A stretch of DNA of 40,594 nt from Pseudomonadota bacterium (GCA_021795395.1 JAJYPN010000025.1:1-40594); one strand, 5' to 3'. Counted from the stretch's first letter, positions 17,097 to 25,890 are shown. Numbers and translations are program-made. Notes: a model not told the origin generated them from the sequence alone.

Positions 17097-17138
17097 TTGA
17101 TCAAGGTCAATGCGGTCGGCATTAACTGCAACGATAAT
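17097..17138 (+). promoter_or_regulatory. FNR/DNR box and -10 element of the ubiUVT operon
   Basis: TTGAT-CAAG-GTCAA at 17097-17110 matches the FNR/DNR consensus TTGAT-N4-ATCAA at 9 of 10 positions. GATAAT (17133-17138) fits a -10 hexamer, and the gap of 22 bases places the box centre at -41.5 from a predicted start near 17145, the class II activator position. This predicts oxygen- or NO-dependent induction of the plus-strand operon. FNR control of ubiUVT is known in E. coli. The same box lies about 80 bases from nnrS on the other strand. Confidence 0.72.
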
Positions 17139-17198
17139 GATTGTACGGCGACAGATATGAGATTAAAATATCCTCATATCAACTGATTGGGTGCCGGG

Positions 17199-18188
17199 AT
17201 GAAGAAGGGCCGTTCCCGGCCGAATATTATGGTGCTATCGGATTACATCACAACTTTTGGGCTATACATGCTGAAAAGCCATCATCGTCGCGTACACAAG
17301 ATCGCGCTTGATACCGGATTTACCTGCCCGAACCGGGACGGTAGCAAAGGCCGTGGCGGCTGTACGTTCTGCAATAACGCCTCGTTCAGTCCCAATGGGC
17401 GCGATGCCCCTTCCATCGCCCTGCAGTTGGCTGCGGGACGCCGCGCCATCGCCAGGCGCACGCGGGCGCAACGCTACATTGCTTACTTTCAGGCATACAC
17501 CAATACTTACGCCAGTGTGTCGGAACTCGATCGCCTTTACCGTGCAGCCTTGTCGGAACCGGATGTGATAGGCCTGGCGATCGGGACCCGGCCGGATTGC
17601 GTACCCGATGTCGTTCTTGACCTGCTGGCAGGTTATATCGAAGAAGGTCTGGATGTGTGGCTGGAACTCGGGCTGCAATCAGCGTTCGACGATACGCTGA
17701 CACGCGTCAACCGCGGCCACGGTCTGGCGGAATATCGAAGCGCGGTGACCGCCGCGCGCCAGCGTGGTATCAAGGTGTGTACCCATCTGATACTGGGGCT
17801 GCCCGGCGAAAACGCGGCACATTATCACGCTACGCTCGATACGGTGCTGGATATGGGGGTGGATGGCTTGAAACTGCATCCGTTGCATGTGGTAAAAGGT
17901 ACACAATTGGCAAATCAGTGGCGTCGAGGCGAGTATTTTCCGCTGAACATGAGCGAATATTTGCGTAGCGCCGCTGATCTGATCGAACGTACGCCGGAGC
18001 ATATCGTGTTTCACCGGGTCACCGGTACGGCATCGAAAGAGATTCTGCTTGCTCCGGCATGGTGTTCGCAAAAATGGAACGTATTGAACGGAATCGAAGC
18101 CGAGCTGCGGCAACGCAAGCATAGGCAAGGGCAGTTTGCAGCGGATCGACACTCGATAAAGGTATCAGCGTATGTCGATGACATCTGA
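17199..18188 (+). CDS. YhcC-type (TIGR01212 family) radical SAM protein
   Basis: About 329 residues. The cluster motif is spread out: FTCPNRDG then GGCTFCNN, giving three cysteines in a C-x(12)-C-x2-C arrangement typical of the YhcC family rather than the usual C-x3-C-x2-C. Other family segments are IAYFQAYTNTYA, GLAIGTRPDCVPD, WLELGLQSAFDDTL, RVNRGHGLAEY and LKLHPLHVVKGTQL. The reaction catalysed by this family is not firmly established. Starts at 17187 (TTG), 17199 (ATG) and 17229 (ATG) are all possible; homologues begin near the last (MVLSDYITTFG). The 3' end overlaps ubiU by 17 bases, so it heads the anaerobic ubiquinone operon under the FNR/DNR box. Confidence 0.88.
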   Translation: MKKGRSRPNIMVLSDYITTFGLYMLKSHHRRVHKIALDTGFTCPNRDGSKGRGGCTFCNNASFSPNGRDAPSIALQLAAGRRAIARRTRAQRYIAYFQAYTNTYASVSELDRLYRAALSEPDVIGLAIGTRPDCVPDVVLDLLAGYIEEGLDVWLELGLQSAFDDTLTRVNRGHGLAEYRSAVTAARQRGIKVCTHLILGLPGENAAHYHATLDTVLDMGVDGLKLHPLHVVKGTQLANQWRRGEYFPLNMSEYLRSAADLIERTPEHIVFHRVTGTASKEILLAPAWCSQKWNVLNGIEAELRQRKHRQGQFAADRHSIKVSAYVDDI

Positions 18189-19185
18189 TTTCGATCTGGT
18201 CTGCCCGGCGGGCAGTCTTACCGCCTTGAAGGCCGCCGTGGATAACGGCGCGGATGGCGTTTACCTGGGTTTTCGCGACGGTACCAATGCGCGCAATTTC
18301 GCCGGTTTGAATTTTGATGTCCGAGCTGCCCGCGAAGCGGTGCGCTACGCTCATGCTGCCGGGGTGAAAATATTGGTGGCGCTGAATACGTACCCTCAGA
18401 CCGGCAATTGGCATCGCTGGCAACAGGCGCTGGACGAAGCCGCGGGACTGGATGTCGATGCGATTATCCTGGCGGATTTGGCTCTGTTGCAGTATGCCTC
18501 CGAACGTCATCCGCAATTACGCCGTCACTTGTCGGTGCAAGGCTCGGCTACCAATTACGAAGCGATCAATTTTTACCAGCAGCAGTTCGGCATCAGCCGC
18601 GCCGTATTACCGCGGGTGCTTTCCATGGCGCAGGTCGAACATCTGCGCCAGCATACTTCGGTAGAAATCGAGGTTTTCGGCTTCGGCAGCTTATGCGTGA
18701 TGGTGGAAGGCCGCTGCGCGTTGTCGTCCTATGTTACCGGAGAGTCGCCCAATACCTGCGGCGTATGTTCCCCGGCCCATGCGGTGCGCTGGCAGAAAAC
18801 TCCCCAGGGTCTGGAATCCCGGCTCAATGGCATATTGATAGACCGTTACGCCGATAATGAAAATGCTGCCTATCCGACGCTGTGCAAGGGTCGTTTCAAG
18901 GTGGGGCCACACACATACTATGCGATCGAGGAACCGGCCAGTCTGAATACCTTGTCTTTGCTGCCGGAATTGATGCGGATCGGCATATCGGCGATAAAAA
19001 TCGAAGGCCGGCAACGCAGTCCGGCGTATGTCGCGCAAGTAACGCGGGTATGGCGCGACGCGATCGACGCTTGCCGGCGATCTCCGCAGAATTATGCGGT
19101 GCGGGACGCATGGACGGCGGAATTGAATAACGTGGCCGAGGGACAGCAGCATACTTTGGGTGCATATCACAGGCCATGGAAATAA
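18172..19185 (+). CDS. ubiU: Anaerobic ubiquinone hydroxylation subunit UbiU (peptidase U32 family)
   Basis: UbiU pairs with UbiV to hydroxylate the ubiquinone ring without oxygen, letting the cell make ubiquinone anaerobically. The 337-residue protein is a U32-family iron-sulfur protein. The start LVCPAGSLTALKAAVDNGAD is typical. The four [4Fe-4S] ligands of E. coli UbiU (169, 176, 193, 232) correspond exactly, with a constant offset of 6, to Cys175 and Cys182 (GSLCVMVEGRCALSSY), Cys199 (NTCGVC) and Cys238 (LCKGRF). KIEGRQRSPAYVAQVTRVWR completes the family signature. A second in-frame ATG occurs at 18178. It overlaps the upstream radical SAM gene, and ubiV follows after 5 bases. Confidence 0.96.
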   Translation: MSMTSDFDLVCPAGSLTALKAAVDNGADGVYLGFRDGTNARNFAGLNFDVRAAREAVRYAHAAGVKILVALNTYPQTGNWHRWQQALDEAAGLDVDAIILADLALLQYASERHPQLRRHLSVQGSATNYEAINFYQQQFGISRAVLPRVLSMAQVEHLRQHTSVEIEVFGFGSLCVMVEGRCALSSYVTGESPNTCGVCSPAHAVRWQKTPQGLESRLNGILIDRYADNENAAYPTLCKGRFKVGPHTYYAIEEPASLNTLSLLPELMRIGISAIKIEGRQRSPAYVAQVTRVWRDAIDACRRSPQNYAVRDAWTAELNNVAEGQQHTLGAYHRPWK

Positions 19186-19190
19186 AGACG

Positions 19191-20093
19191 ATGAAACTCG
19201 CACTGGGACCGGTTTTATATTATTGGACGCGCGATGCGCTGCTGGATTTTTACGCCGATATTGCCGAGAGTACCGTGGATATCGTGTATCTGGGGGAAAC
19301 CGTATGCTCCCGCCGCCACCAGTTGCGTTTGCAGGATTGGCTGGATGTGGCCGCCCGGCTTGCAGCCGCCGGCAAACAGGTCATATTGTCCACGCAAGTG
19401 CTGATCGAATCCGAATCGGACCTGAAAAACCTGCGTGCTATCGTCGATAACGATTATTTCATGGTGGAAGCCAACGACATGGGCGCAGTGCATTTGCTGG
19501 CTGGAAAAATACCGTTTGTCGGCGGTCCGCATCTTAATATCTACAATAGCCACAGCTTGCGTTTTCTGGCTGCTTTGGGTGCGGTGCGTTGGGTGGTGAC
19601 GCCGGAAATGTCTGCCGAGATGCTCGTGCCGATTCAAAAGGAGCGTCCACCTGACGTGGAAACCGAGGCCTTGGTCTATGGACGCTTGCCGCTGGCTTTT
19701 TCAGCGCGGTGCTTTACTGCTCGCGCGTACAATCTACCCAAGGACGATTGCCGGTTCCGCTGTCTGGATTATCCGGACGGTCTGGCTTTGCGTACCCGGG
19801 AGGACGAGCCTTTTCTGGTGTTGAACGGGATACAGACTCAGTCTGCGCGTATTTATAACTTGATCGGCGAACTGGCCGCATTGCGCAATATGGGGCTCGA
19901 TGTATTGCGTATCAGTCCCCAGATCGAACATACCATGGAAATTATCGGTCTTTTCCGCGACTGCCTGGATCAGGCTTGCAGTGTACACAGCGCGTTGCAG
20001 ACAATGAACAAATTTGCTCCCGATGGCATCTGCGACGGTTATTGGCAAGGCTGTGCAGGGCTGGAGCAAAGCGTTACGGCAATCAAGCCATGA
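19191..20093 (+). CDS. ubiV: Anaerobic ubiquinone hydroxylation subunit UbiV (peptidase U32 family)
   Basis: Partner of UbiU in O2-independent ubiquinone biosynthesis; each subunit binds its own [4Fe-4S] cluster. From the ATG at 19191 the protein is 300 residues. MKLALGPVLYYW mirrors the E. coli UbiV start, and Cys39 (GETVCSRRH) then matches E. coli Cys39. The remaining ligands are in SARCFTARAYN and DDCRFRCLDYP. An in-frame ATG at 19176 would add 5 residues and overlap ubiU; I prefer 19191 on homology. It is followed after 53 bases by a lipoate ligase-DUF116 gene rather than directly by ubiT. Confidence 0.95.
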   Translation: MKLALGPVLYYWTRDALLDFYADIAESTVDIVYLGETVCSRRHQLRLQDWLDVAARLAAAGKQVILSTQVLIESESDLKNLRAIVDNDYFMVEANDMGAVHLLAGKIPFVGGPHLNIYNSHSLRFLAALGAVRWVVTPEMSAEMLVPIQKERPPDVETEALVYGRLPLAFSARCFTARAYNLPKDDCRFRCLDYPDGLALRTREDEPFLVLNGIQTQSARIYNLIGELAALRNMGLDVLRISPQIEHTMEIIGLFRDCLDQACSVHSALQTMNKFAPDGICDGYWQGCAGLEQSVTAIKP

Positions 20094-20146
20094 ATGCCGT
20101 ATTCCATCATTTCGCCAACTTTTAGCAAGATACGGTTTGAATCATC

Positions 20147-21709
20147 ATGATCCGAATATTGGACAGCGGTTTGCAAAGCGGTCTCGTTAATAATGCGATC
20201 GATCGATACTATCTGGGTTTGCATGCGCGCGGCGAATGCAGCGACCGATTGCGTTTCTACCGCAGCAAGCCATGCGTCAGCATAGGCTGTCATCAGATTA
20301 TCGACCGTGAAGTTCGCATTGATTATTGCCGGGACAAGCATATCGATGTATTGCGGCGCGTCAGCGGCGGAGGAGCCGTTTATCAGGACCCGCAACAATT
20401 GGCATGGTCGCTGATAGTGCGCAGACCCGGGTCATCGACTATCGAACAGATGCTGGAATTGTTTGCCTCGGCGCTGGCGCAAGGGCTGAAGTCGCTTGGT
20501 ATCGATGTGCATTACAAGTACCCGAACGATCTGGAAACGGATGGTCGCAAACTGGGCACGTTATTTCTGGCTCATGAAGGGGAATCGCTATTGCTGCACG
20601 GGATCGTGTTGTTGGACGCCGATATACAGACCATGCTCGAAGCGTTGCGGGTACCGACGGAAAAATTGTCCGGCGACGGCTTGTCCTCCGCGCGCCAACG
20701 GCTGATCACGGTCAGGGAATGCCTGGGGGTGGTACGGGATGTGAGCGGAATTCAGTTGACGTTGGCGAATAGTCTGGCCGGCGCATTGCGGCGACGGTTC
20801 AATCGTGAAGCCAACGAATTCAGCATCAGTCGGGTATTATGCAATGCGTTGGTCGATGAATCCGCCGCGGCGCACAGGCTCGCCTGGAACGACGAGCGCG
20901 ATTTCGCTCTGGAAGCGCTCTGGAAAACGAAAGGTGGCACGTTACGCGCTCGCGCAGGCATCAATAGCGATGCCGGTCGGCTTGAGTGGGCGGAATTCGG
21001 AGGCGATGTGCATATCGCTCCCGGTGACTGGATCGAACGCTTGCAAACCGCGTTGCAAGGTACGGACGTAGCCGGAATGCAGCGCCGCGCCACGGATTTT
21101 TTTCACGCCCATCCGGCGGATATGCTGGGGTTCGATATAAAGGACCTGCTTCGTCTGTTGCAGATGCTGCAGGAAAAATTGTCGCTGCATCGTAGTGGCC
21201 ATCTCAGCAGCAGGCAATTGAACGCGTTGATGATATACAGTCCGGACGAAACCGGCACGGAAGCTATTTTAAATGCAGCCAGCGTGATGCTGGTACCGTA
21301 TTGCGCCAAGCCGGTCTGGTGCGAATGGCGCTTGCGCGACGATTGTCCTGAATGCGGTTTGTGCGAAGTGGGAGAAGCCTACCGGATCGCCAGGGAACGC
21401 AACATGCAGGTGACCACGATCACCCATTACGAACATCTGGTTGCGACCTTGACCGATATGAAGGCGCGGAATGTTCCAGCCTACATCGGCATGTGCTGCA
21501 GCAGTTTTTTTATCAAGCGGCATCGGGCCTTTCATGAAGCCGGCATGCCCGCCCTGCTGATGGATATCAGTGGCGCAAACTGCTATGAACTGAAACAGGA
21601 AGAACTGGCGTATGCCGGACAATTTCAGGCTCAGGCACAGCTCGACGGGGATTTATTGCAACAGGTAATTAAATTCATGCCGCGTGCGGTGGAAAAAACG
21701 AGGTTATAG
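20147..21709 (+). CDS. Lipoate-protein ligase A-like / DUF116 fusion protein
   Basis: A 520-residue protein with two parts. Residues 1 to about 240 resemble lipoate-protein ligase A: LRRVSGGGAVYQDPQQLAWS (70-89) is the lipoyl-adenylate loop, and NDLETDGRKLGTLFLAHEG carries Lys135, in the place of the catalytic Lys of LplA. Residues about 240-330 resemble the ligase accessory domain. Residues about 340-520 match DUF116: a cysteine-rich block with Cys386, 392, 400, 403 and 406 (VWCEWRLRDDCPECGLC), then GMCCSSFF (450-451) and DISGANCY (Cys479), likely metal or Fe-S ligands. DUF116 has no known function. It lies between ubiV and ubiT with a 3-base gap to ubiT, so it is part of the operon. Whether it lipoylates, delipoylates or acts on another acyl substrate is unknown. 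Confidence 0.85.
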   Translation: MIRILDSGLQSGLVNNAIDRYYLGLHARGECSDRLRFYRSKPCVSIGCHQIIDREVRIDYCRDKHIDVLRRVSGGGAVYQDPQQLAWSLIVRRPGSSTIEQMLELFASALAQGLKSLGIDVHYKYPNDLETDGRKLGTLFLAHEGESLLLHGIVLLDADIQTMLEALRVPTEKLSGDGLSSARQRLITVRECLGVVRDVSGIQLTLANSLAGALRRRFNREANEFSISRVLCNALVDESAAAHRLAWNDERDFALEALWKTKGGTLRARAGINSDAGRLEWAEFGGDVHIAPGDWIERLQTALQGTDVAGMQRRATDFFHAHPADMLGFDIKDLLRLLQMLQEKLSLHRSGHLSSRQLNALMIYSPDETGTEAILNAASVMLVPYCAKPVWCEWRLRDDCPECGLCEVGEAYRIARERNMQVTTITHYEHLVATLTDMKARNVPAYIGMCCSSFFIKRHRAFHEAGMPALLMDISGANCYELKQEELAYAGQFQAQAQLDGDLLQQVIKFMPRAVEKTRL

Positions 21710-21712
21710 CCT

Positions 21713-22183
21713 ATGGACAGAGAATCAGCATTATTACCGAAAATCTTCGTCCTCGGAAATTCGCCATGGCCGCCCGCGCCGCATTCGATCCTGCTGGCTG
21801 TCGCCGCAAACCGGATATTGGCTCATGCTATCGAACCCGATCAATTCTTGCCGCTGGTGGATAAAACGGTTTGTATTTGCGTAACCGATGTGAAATTGAA
21901 GTTTTATATCGGCGCCGACCGGCACGGCCTGGTAGCCCGATGCACCAGTCTATCGCCGGATTTGACAATTGCTGCCTCTGTCCGCGATTTTTTGAAACTG
22001 GCATTGCGCGAGGAAGACCCCGACACCTTGTTTTTTGGACGGCGCTTGTCGATGGAAGGCGATACGGAGTCCGGTTTGCTGATAAAAAATTTGCTGGATT
22101 CGGTGGATCCGTCCCGATTGTCGCTGTTGCACTGGCTGCCGAAAACCCTGCGCGACAGGATCAGAGCGAGATTGCTGTCGTGA
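21713..22183 (+). CDS. ubiT: Ubiquinone biosynthesis accessory factor UbiT (SCP2 domain)
   Basis: UbiT is a lipid-binding SCP2-fold protein needed for anaerobic ubiquinone synthesis, probably presenting the hydrophobic intermediates to UbiUV. The 156-residue protein has the SCP2 core (AANRILAHAI, then DKTVCICVTDVKLKFYIG) and the strongly conserved family signature DTLFFGRRLSMEGDTESGLL followed by IKNLLDSVD. It is slightly shorter than the E. coli protein at the N-terminus. The stop codon overlaps the GTG start of the next gene (GTGA), indicating translational coupling to the hemerythrin-domain protein. Confidence 0.93.
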   Translation: MDRESALLPKIFVLGNSPWPPAPHSILLAVAANRILAHAIEPDQFLPLVDKTVCICVTDVKLKFYIGADRHGLVARCTSLSPDLTIAASVRDFLKLALREEDPDTLFFGRRLSMEGDTESGLLIKNLLDSVDPSRLSLLHWLPKTLRDRIRARLLS

Positions 22184-22920
22184 ATGCACGCGATAATACG
22201 GTGGATTTGCGCCATATAGCGGCAAACCGGTTGCAAATGGCCGCATTCCAGGCCGTCATGCAACTGCAGCGGGGAGAGCGTATTTATCTGCTGACGCGAT
22301 TGGAACCGACGCTCATGATGCACAGCCTTAACCTGCAATTGCGTCACCGTCTGAACTGGCAGGTCATTGAGGAAACACCATGCCAGTGGAGAGTATCGAT
22401 ACGCCATCGCGAGGATGTCACACCCGTAGATCTGATGGATATACTCAGCCGCGACCATCAGCGGCTGGATGAATTGTTCGGCTTGTCGCTGCAACTCGTC
22501 AATGCGGGTAAGGTCAGCGAAGGCATTCCTCTGATCATGGAATTTTCGGACGGTCTGAAACGGCACGTTCATGTCGAGAACGATATTCTGGTGCCTGTTT
22601 TTCGGGGGCCGGATACCGGCCCGGTCGCCACCATGCTGCGCGAGCACGATGATATCCTGGAACAAATGACGATCATCGAATCGTATTGCAACGACGGAGC
22701 ATCGGTACCGGCATGGGAGCTATCTCCTTTTCTGGCGATATTGTCCGGTACCATGGCCAAGCATGAAAACCGGGAAGAACAGAACCTGTTCCCGCAATGG
22801 GACCTGGCTTTGCGCCATGCATCGCCGGAGGATAAACAGGTTTTGATGGTTCAGGTTCAGCAGGAATTAGCGGGTCTGCCTGTTCCATGGCAGGATTCCG
22901 GAATACCGCCGAATCTGTGA
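22180..22920 (+). CDS. DUF2249-hemerythrin domain protein
   Basis: A 246-residue protein starting with GTG inside the ubiT stop codon (GTGA overlap); the frame is open further upstream but is shadowed by ubiT. Residues about 5-80 resemble DUF2249 (TVDLRHIA, then RGERIYLLTRLEP, then WQVIEETPCQWRVSI), a small domain common next to hemerythrins in denitrifiers. Residues about 90-230 form a four-helix hemerythrin with di-iron ligands in SRDHQRLDELFGL, RHVHVENDILVPVF, REHDDILEQM and KHENREEQNLFPQW. Such proteins bind O2 or NO or help repair iron centres (compare RIC/YtfE). Coupling to ubiT suggests it protects or loads the oxygen-sensitive Fe-S clusters of this pathway; that is inference. Confidence 0.87.
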   Translation: MNARDNTVDLRHIAANRLQMAAFQAVMQLQRGERIYLLTRLEPTLMMHSLNLQLRHRLNWQVIEETPCQWRVSIRHREDVTPVDLMDILSRDHQRLDELFGLSLQLVNAGKVSEGIPLIMEFSDGLKRHVHVENDILVPVFRGPDTGPVATMLREHDDILEQMTIIESYCNDGASVPAWELSPFLAILSGTMAKHENREEQNLFPQWDLALRHASPEDKQVLMVQVQQELAGLPVPWQDSGIPPNL

Positions 22921-22983
22921 TCAAGAGCCTGTATATGATTCTGTCCAACAACCCGTTCAATCAAATCAATGTTGGAGATGCAT

Positions 22984-23340
22984 ATGGAAATGGAAAAAAG
23001 AATATTTTCAGTTGCGGAATATGTTCGCCCTTCCGATAGCGAGCCGATTCGATCCGTGGTTCTGGAAACCGAAGATTCGGCGGTTGTTGTGTGGCATGCC
23101 CATCCTGGACAAGAAATAGCCGCTCATGTCCATCCACATGGCCAAGATACTTGGACCGTCATCTCTGGTGAGGCTGAGTATTACCAAGGAAATGGCCTGG
23201 TCACGCATCTTGCGGCAGGAGATATCGCCATCGCAAAACCTGGGCAGGTGCATGGCGCCATGAACACAGGTTCAATGCCATTCATATTTGTTTCGGTGGT
23301 TGCATCTGGCAACGCGGGGTTTGCGTTGGCTATAAAGTAA
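22984..23340 (+). CDS. Small cupin-domain protein
   Basis: A 118-residue single-domain cupin. Motif 1 is HVHPHGQDTWTVISGEAEY, with His48 and His50, but Gln54 appears where a metal-binding Glu is usual. Motif 2 is AIAKPGQVHGAMN with His90. GGAG lies 6 bases before the ATG at 22984; further in-frame ATGs occur just upstream and at 22990. No substrate can be inferred. It is 63 bases after the hemerythrin gene and may be read with it. Confidence 0.82.
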   Translation: MEMEKRIFSVAEYVRPSDSEPIRSVVLETEDSAVVVWHAHPGQEIAAHVHPHGQDTWTVISGEAEYYQGNGLVTHLAAGDIAIAKPGQVHGAMNTGSMPFIFVSVVASGNAGFALAIK

Positions 23341-23768
23341 TCAGGCTCAGATATAAGGTCCATTGCAGTTGCCACCCCTGATAATGAAAGTGAAAAGTAA
23401 TCATGGTTCAGAGTAATCAGATCTCACATTCAAGCATTTGCTCATTAGAAATTTGTGATATGTTTGCGATATGTTCAGTCACTAGGCTATATATTTTTGA
23501 AGCTACCCCGATTTCGGTCTGTATGACTATCCCTGAATCAGCTTCACTCAATCGTCAGAATAATCCGCCCCAACCTTGGATTGAAAAGAGCTGAATTGTT
23601 GCTGTCGTAAGGAGAAAATTATAACAGCGGCCCGTTTAAAAGATAAAAATACCTTTAAATAGTATTGACTTAACCGCTAGATGATGTATCTTTACCGTAT
23701 ATCTCCACTACATTGAGTGGTTTTGAGATAGCAGCGGATGCCAGTCCAAATAACCGATATTCGGGATT
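23341..23768. other. 428-base AT-rich stretch before nrdD with no convincing gene; weak promoter
   Basis: A plus-strand frame at 23403-23594 (63 codons) has no family match and no ribosome-binding site, and a minus-strand frame at 23417-23551 is as plausible as the plus one, so neither is called. TTGACT (23665-23670) and TATCTT (23687-23692), 16 bases apart, are a weak promoter candidate for nrdD. CCACT-acattg-AGTGG (23705-23720), followed by TTTT, is a small hairpin in the predicted leader. I could not recognise NrdR boxes or an FNR site. Confidence 0.4.
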
Positions 23769-25826
23769 ATGGAAGAAGAAATTATGGTGAGTCACGTAAC
23801 GCACTACACTGGCGGCATGCTTGTTTCCTTGCCTGTCGCGGTCATCAAGCGCGATGGCAGCAGGGCGGATTTCGATGCCGATAAAATTCATTTTGCTATT
23901 CAGCGTGCCGGTCAGGCCAGCGGCGAATTCGACGGCAGCGAAGCGGGATTGCTCGCCGCTCAGGTGACTAAAGTATTGATCCACAAGTTTCACGGCGAGC
24001 CGCCGACAATCGAAAATATTCAGGATGTGGTCGAGCAAGTGCTGATTTCCGCCAATCACTTTAAAACCGCGCGCGCTTATATCGTCTATCGCGAGCAGCA
24101 TCAGACATTGCGTCAGGATCAACGCACCCTGATCGATGTGGCTGCTTCCGTCAACGAATACCTCGATCAGCAGGATTGGCGCGTCAATGCCAACGCCAAT
24201 CAGGGGTACAGTCTGGGCGGCCTGATCCTCAACGTATCGGGTAAAATGGTGGCCAATTACTGGCTGAGTCATGTTTATCCCCCCGAAGCAGGGCAGGCGC
24301 ATCGCGACGGCGATATTCATGTGCACGATCTGGACATGCTGGCTGGATACTGCGCCGGCTGGTCGCTGCGCATGCTGCTCAGCGAAGGCCTCAACGGCGT
24401 GCCCGGCAAAGTGGAAGCCGAGCCTCCAAAACATCTGTCGAGCGCTGTCGGGCAGATCGTCAATTTTCTCGGTACGCTGCAGAACGAATGGGCCGGCGCG
24501 CAGGCGTTCAGTTCCTTCGACACGTACATGGCGCCTTTCATCCGCAACGATAATCTGCCCTACGAGGAAGTCAGGCAGTGCATACAGGAGCTGATCTACA
24601 ATCTCAACGTGCCGTCGCGCTGGGGCACGCAAACGCCGTTTACCAATCTTACTTTCGACTGGACCTGTCCGGACGACCTCACGCAGCAGGTGCCCGTCAT
24701 CGGCGGTCGCGAGATGCCGTTTACTTACGGCGATCTGCAGGTCGAGATGGACATGATCAATCGCGCCTACATCGAAGTGATGACTGCCGGCGACGCCAAA
24801 GGGCGGGTGTTCACCTTCCCCATCCCCACTTACAACATGACGTCCGATTTCCCATGGGACAGCGAAAATGCCCAATTGCTGTTTGAGATGACGGCAAAAT
24901 ACGGCTTGCCGTATTTCCAGAATTTCATCAATTCGGAGCTGAAGCCGAACATGGTGCGCTCCATGTGCTGCCGCCTGCAGCTCGATCTGCGCGAACTGCT
25001 CAAGCGCGGCAACGGCCTGTTCGGCAGCGCCGAGCAAACCGGTTCGGTGGGGGTGGTCACCATTAATTGCGCTCGCCTCGGCTATCTGCACAAAGGCGAC
25101 GAAGCGGGGCTGTTGGCCCGGCTCGACGAACTGCTGGAACTGGGCAAGAACAGTCTGGAGATCAAGCGCAAAGTAATACAGCGCCATATGGACGCGGGAC
25201 TGTTCCCTTATACCAAACGCTACCTCGGTACCTTGCGCAACCATTTTTCCACCTTGGGTGTGAATGGCATCAATGAGATGATCCGCAATTTCAGCGACGA
25301 TGCTCACGACATCACCAGCGACTGGGGCTACCGGCTTGCGCTGCGCCTGCTCGATCATGTGCGCGCCCGGATGCTGGGTTTTCAGGACGAAACGGGGCAT
25401 ATGTACAATCTCGAAGCCACGCCGGCGGAAGGCACTACTTACCGCTTCGCCAGGGAAGATCTCAAGCGGTTCCCCGGTATCCTGCAGGCCGGCACTGCGG
25501 ATATGCCGTATTACACCAATTCTTCGCAGTTGCCGGCCGGATTTACCGACGATCCGTTCGAGGCGCTGGAACGGCAGGAAACGTTGCAGAAAAAATACAC
25601 CGGCGGCACGGTGCTGCATCTTTACATGACGGAACGGCTGTCCAGCGCCGAAGCCTGCAAAACGCTGGTGAAGCGGTCGCTGGAGCGCTTTGGCCTGCCG
25701 TATATTACGGTTACGCCGACATTTTCGATTTGTCCGAAGCATGGTTATCTGGCAGGCGAACACCCGTTCTGCCCCAAGTGCGATCAGGAGAAAATCGCGC
25801 AAAAACGTCTGCACGCCGCCGCGTGA
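23769..25826 (+). CDS. nrdD: Anaerobic (class III) ribonucleoside-triphosphate reductase, large part without the glycyl-radical tail
   Basis: Makes deoxyribonucleotides without oxygen. The 685-residue protein has an N-terminal ATP-cone (VAVIKRDGSRADFDADKI, about 23-115) and the ten-stranded barrel with YSLGGLILNVSGKM, DGDIHVHDLDMLAGYCAGWS, GVPSRWGTQTPFTNLTFDW-type segments and NCARLGYLHKGDE. It ends just after the zinc-finger remnant CPKHGYLAGEHPFCPKC (655-671), with the tail DQEKIAQKRLHAAA. The RVxGY glycyl-radical motif that ends every complete NrdD is absent; it is encoded by the separate gene at 25891. A stop codon plus a 64-base spacer with a good ribosome-binding site argues for a true split. 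The start may be at 23769 or 23784. Confidence 0.95.
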   Translation: MEEEIMVSHVTHYTGGMLVSLPVAVIKRDGSRADFDADKIHFAIQRAGQASGEFDGSEAGLLAAQVTKVLIHKFHGEPPTIENIQDVVEQVLISANHFKTARAYIVYREQHQTLRQDQRTLIDVAASVNEYLDQQDWRVNANANQGYSLGGLILNVSGKMVANYWLSHVYPPEAGQAHRDGDIHVHDLDMLAGYCAGWSLRMLLSEGLNGVPGKVEAEPPKHLSSAVGQIVNFLGTLQNEWAGAQAFSSFDTYMAPFIRNDNLPYEEVRQCIQELIYNLNVPSRWGTQTPFTNLTFDWTCPDDLTQQVPVIGGREMPFTYGDLQVEMDMINRAYIEVMTAGDAKGRVFTFPIPTYNMTSDFPWDSENAQLLFEMTAKYGLPYFQNFINSELKPNMVRSMCCRLQLDLRELLKRGNGLFGSAEQTGSVGVVTINCARLGYLHKGDEAGLLARLDELLELGKNSLEIKRKVIQRHMDAGLFPYTKRYLGTLRNHFSTLGVNGINEMIRNFSDDAHDITSDWGYRLALRLLDHVRARMLGFQDETGHMYNLEATPAEGTTYRFAREDLKRFPGILQAGTADMPYYTNSSQLPAGFTDDPFEALERQETLQKKYTGGTVLHLYMTERLSSAEACKTLVKRSLERFGLPYITVTPTFSICPKHGYLAGEHPFCPKCDQEKIAQKRLHAAA

Positions 25827-25890
25827 AGTTGATTGAATAAGCGCTCGGCCCATGCGGTCGTCGCTTTCCTGAACCCGAAAGGAGAATATC

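Noticed and set aside
20039..20398. 119-codon minus-strand frame over the ubiV end and lipoate ligase start
   Set aside because: Lies opposite two supported genes and has no ribosome-binding site or family match.
23403..23594. 63-codon plus-strand frame upstream of nrdD
   Set aside because: No ribosome-binding site, no family pattern; the opposite strand is equally open at 23417-23551.
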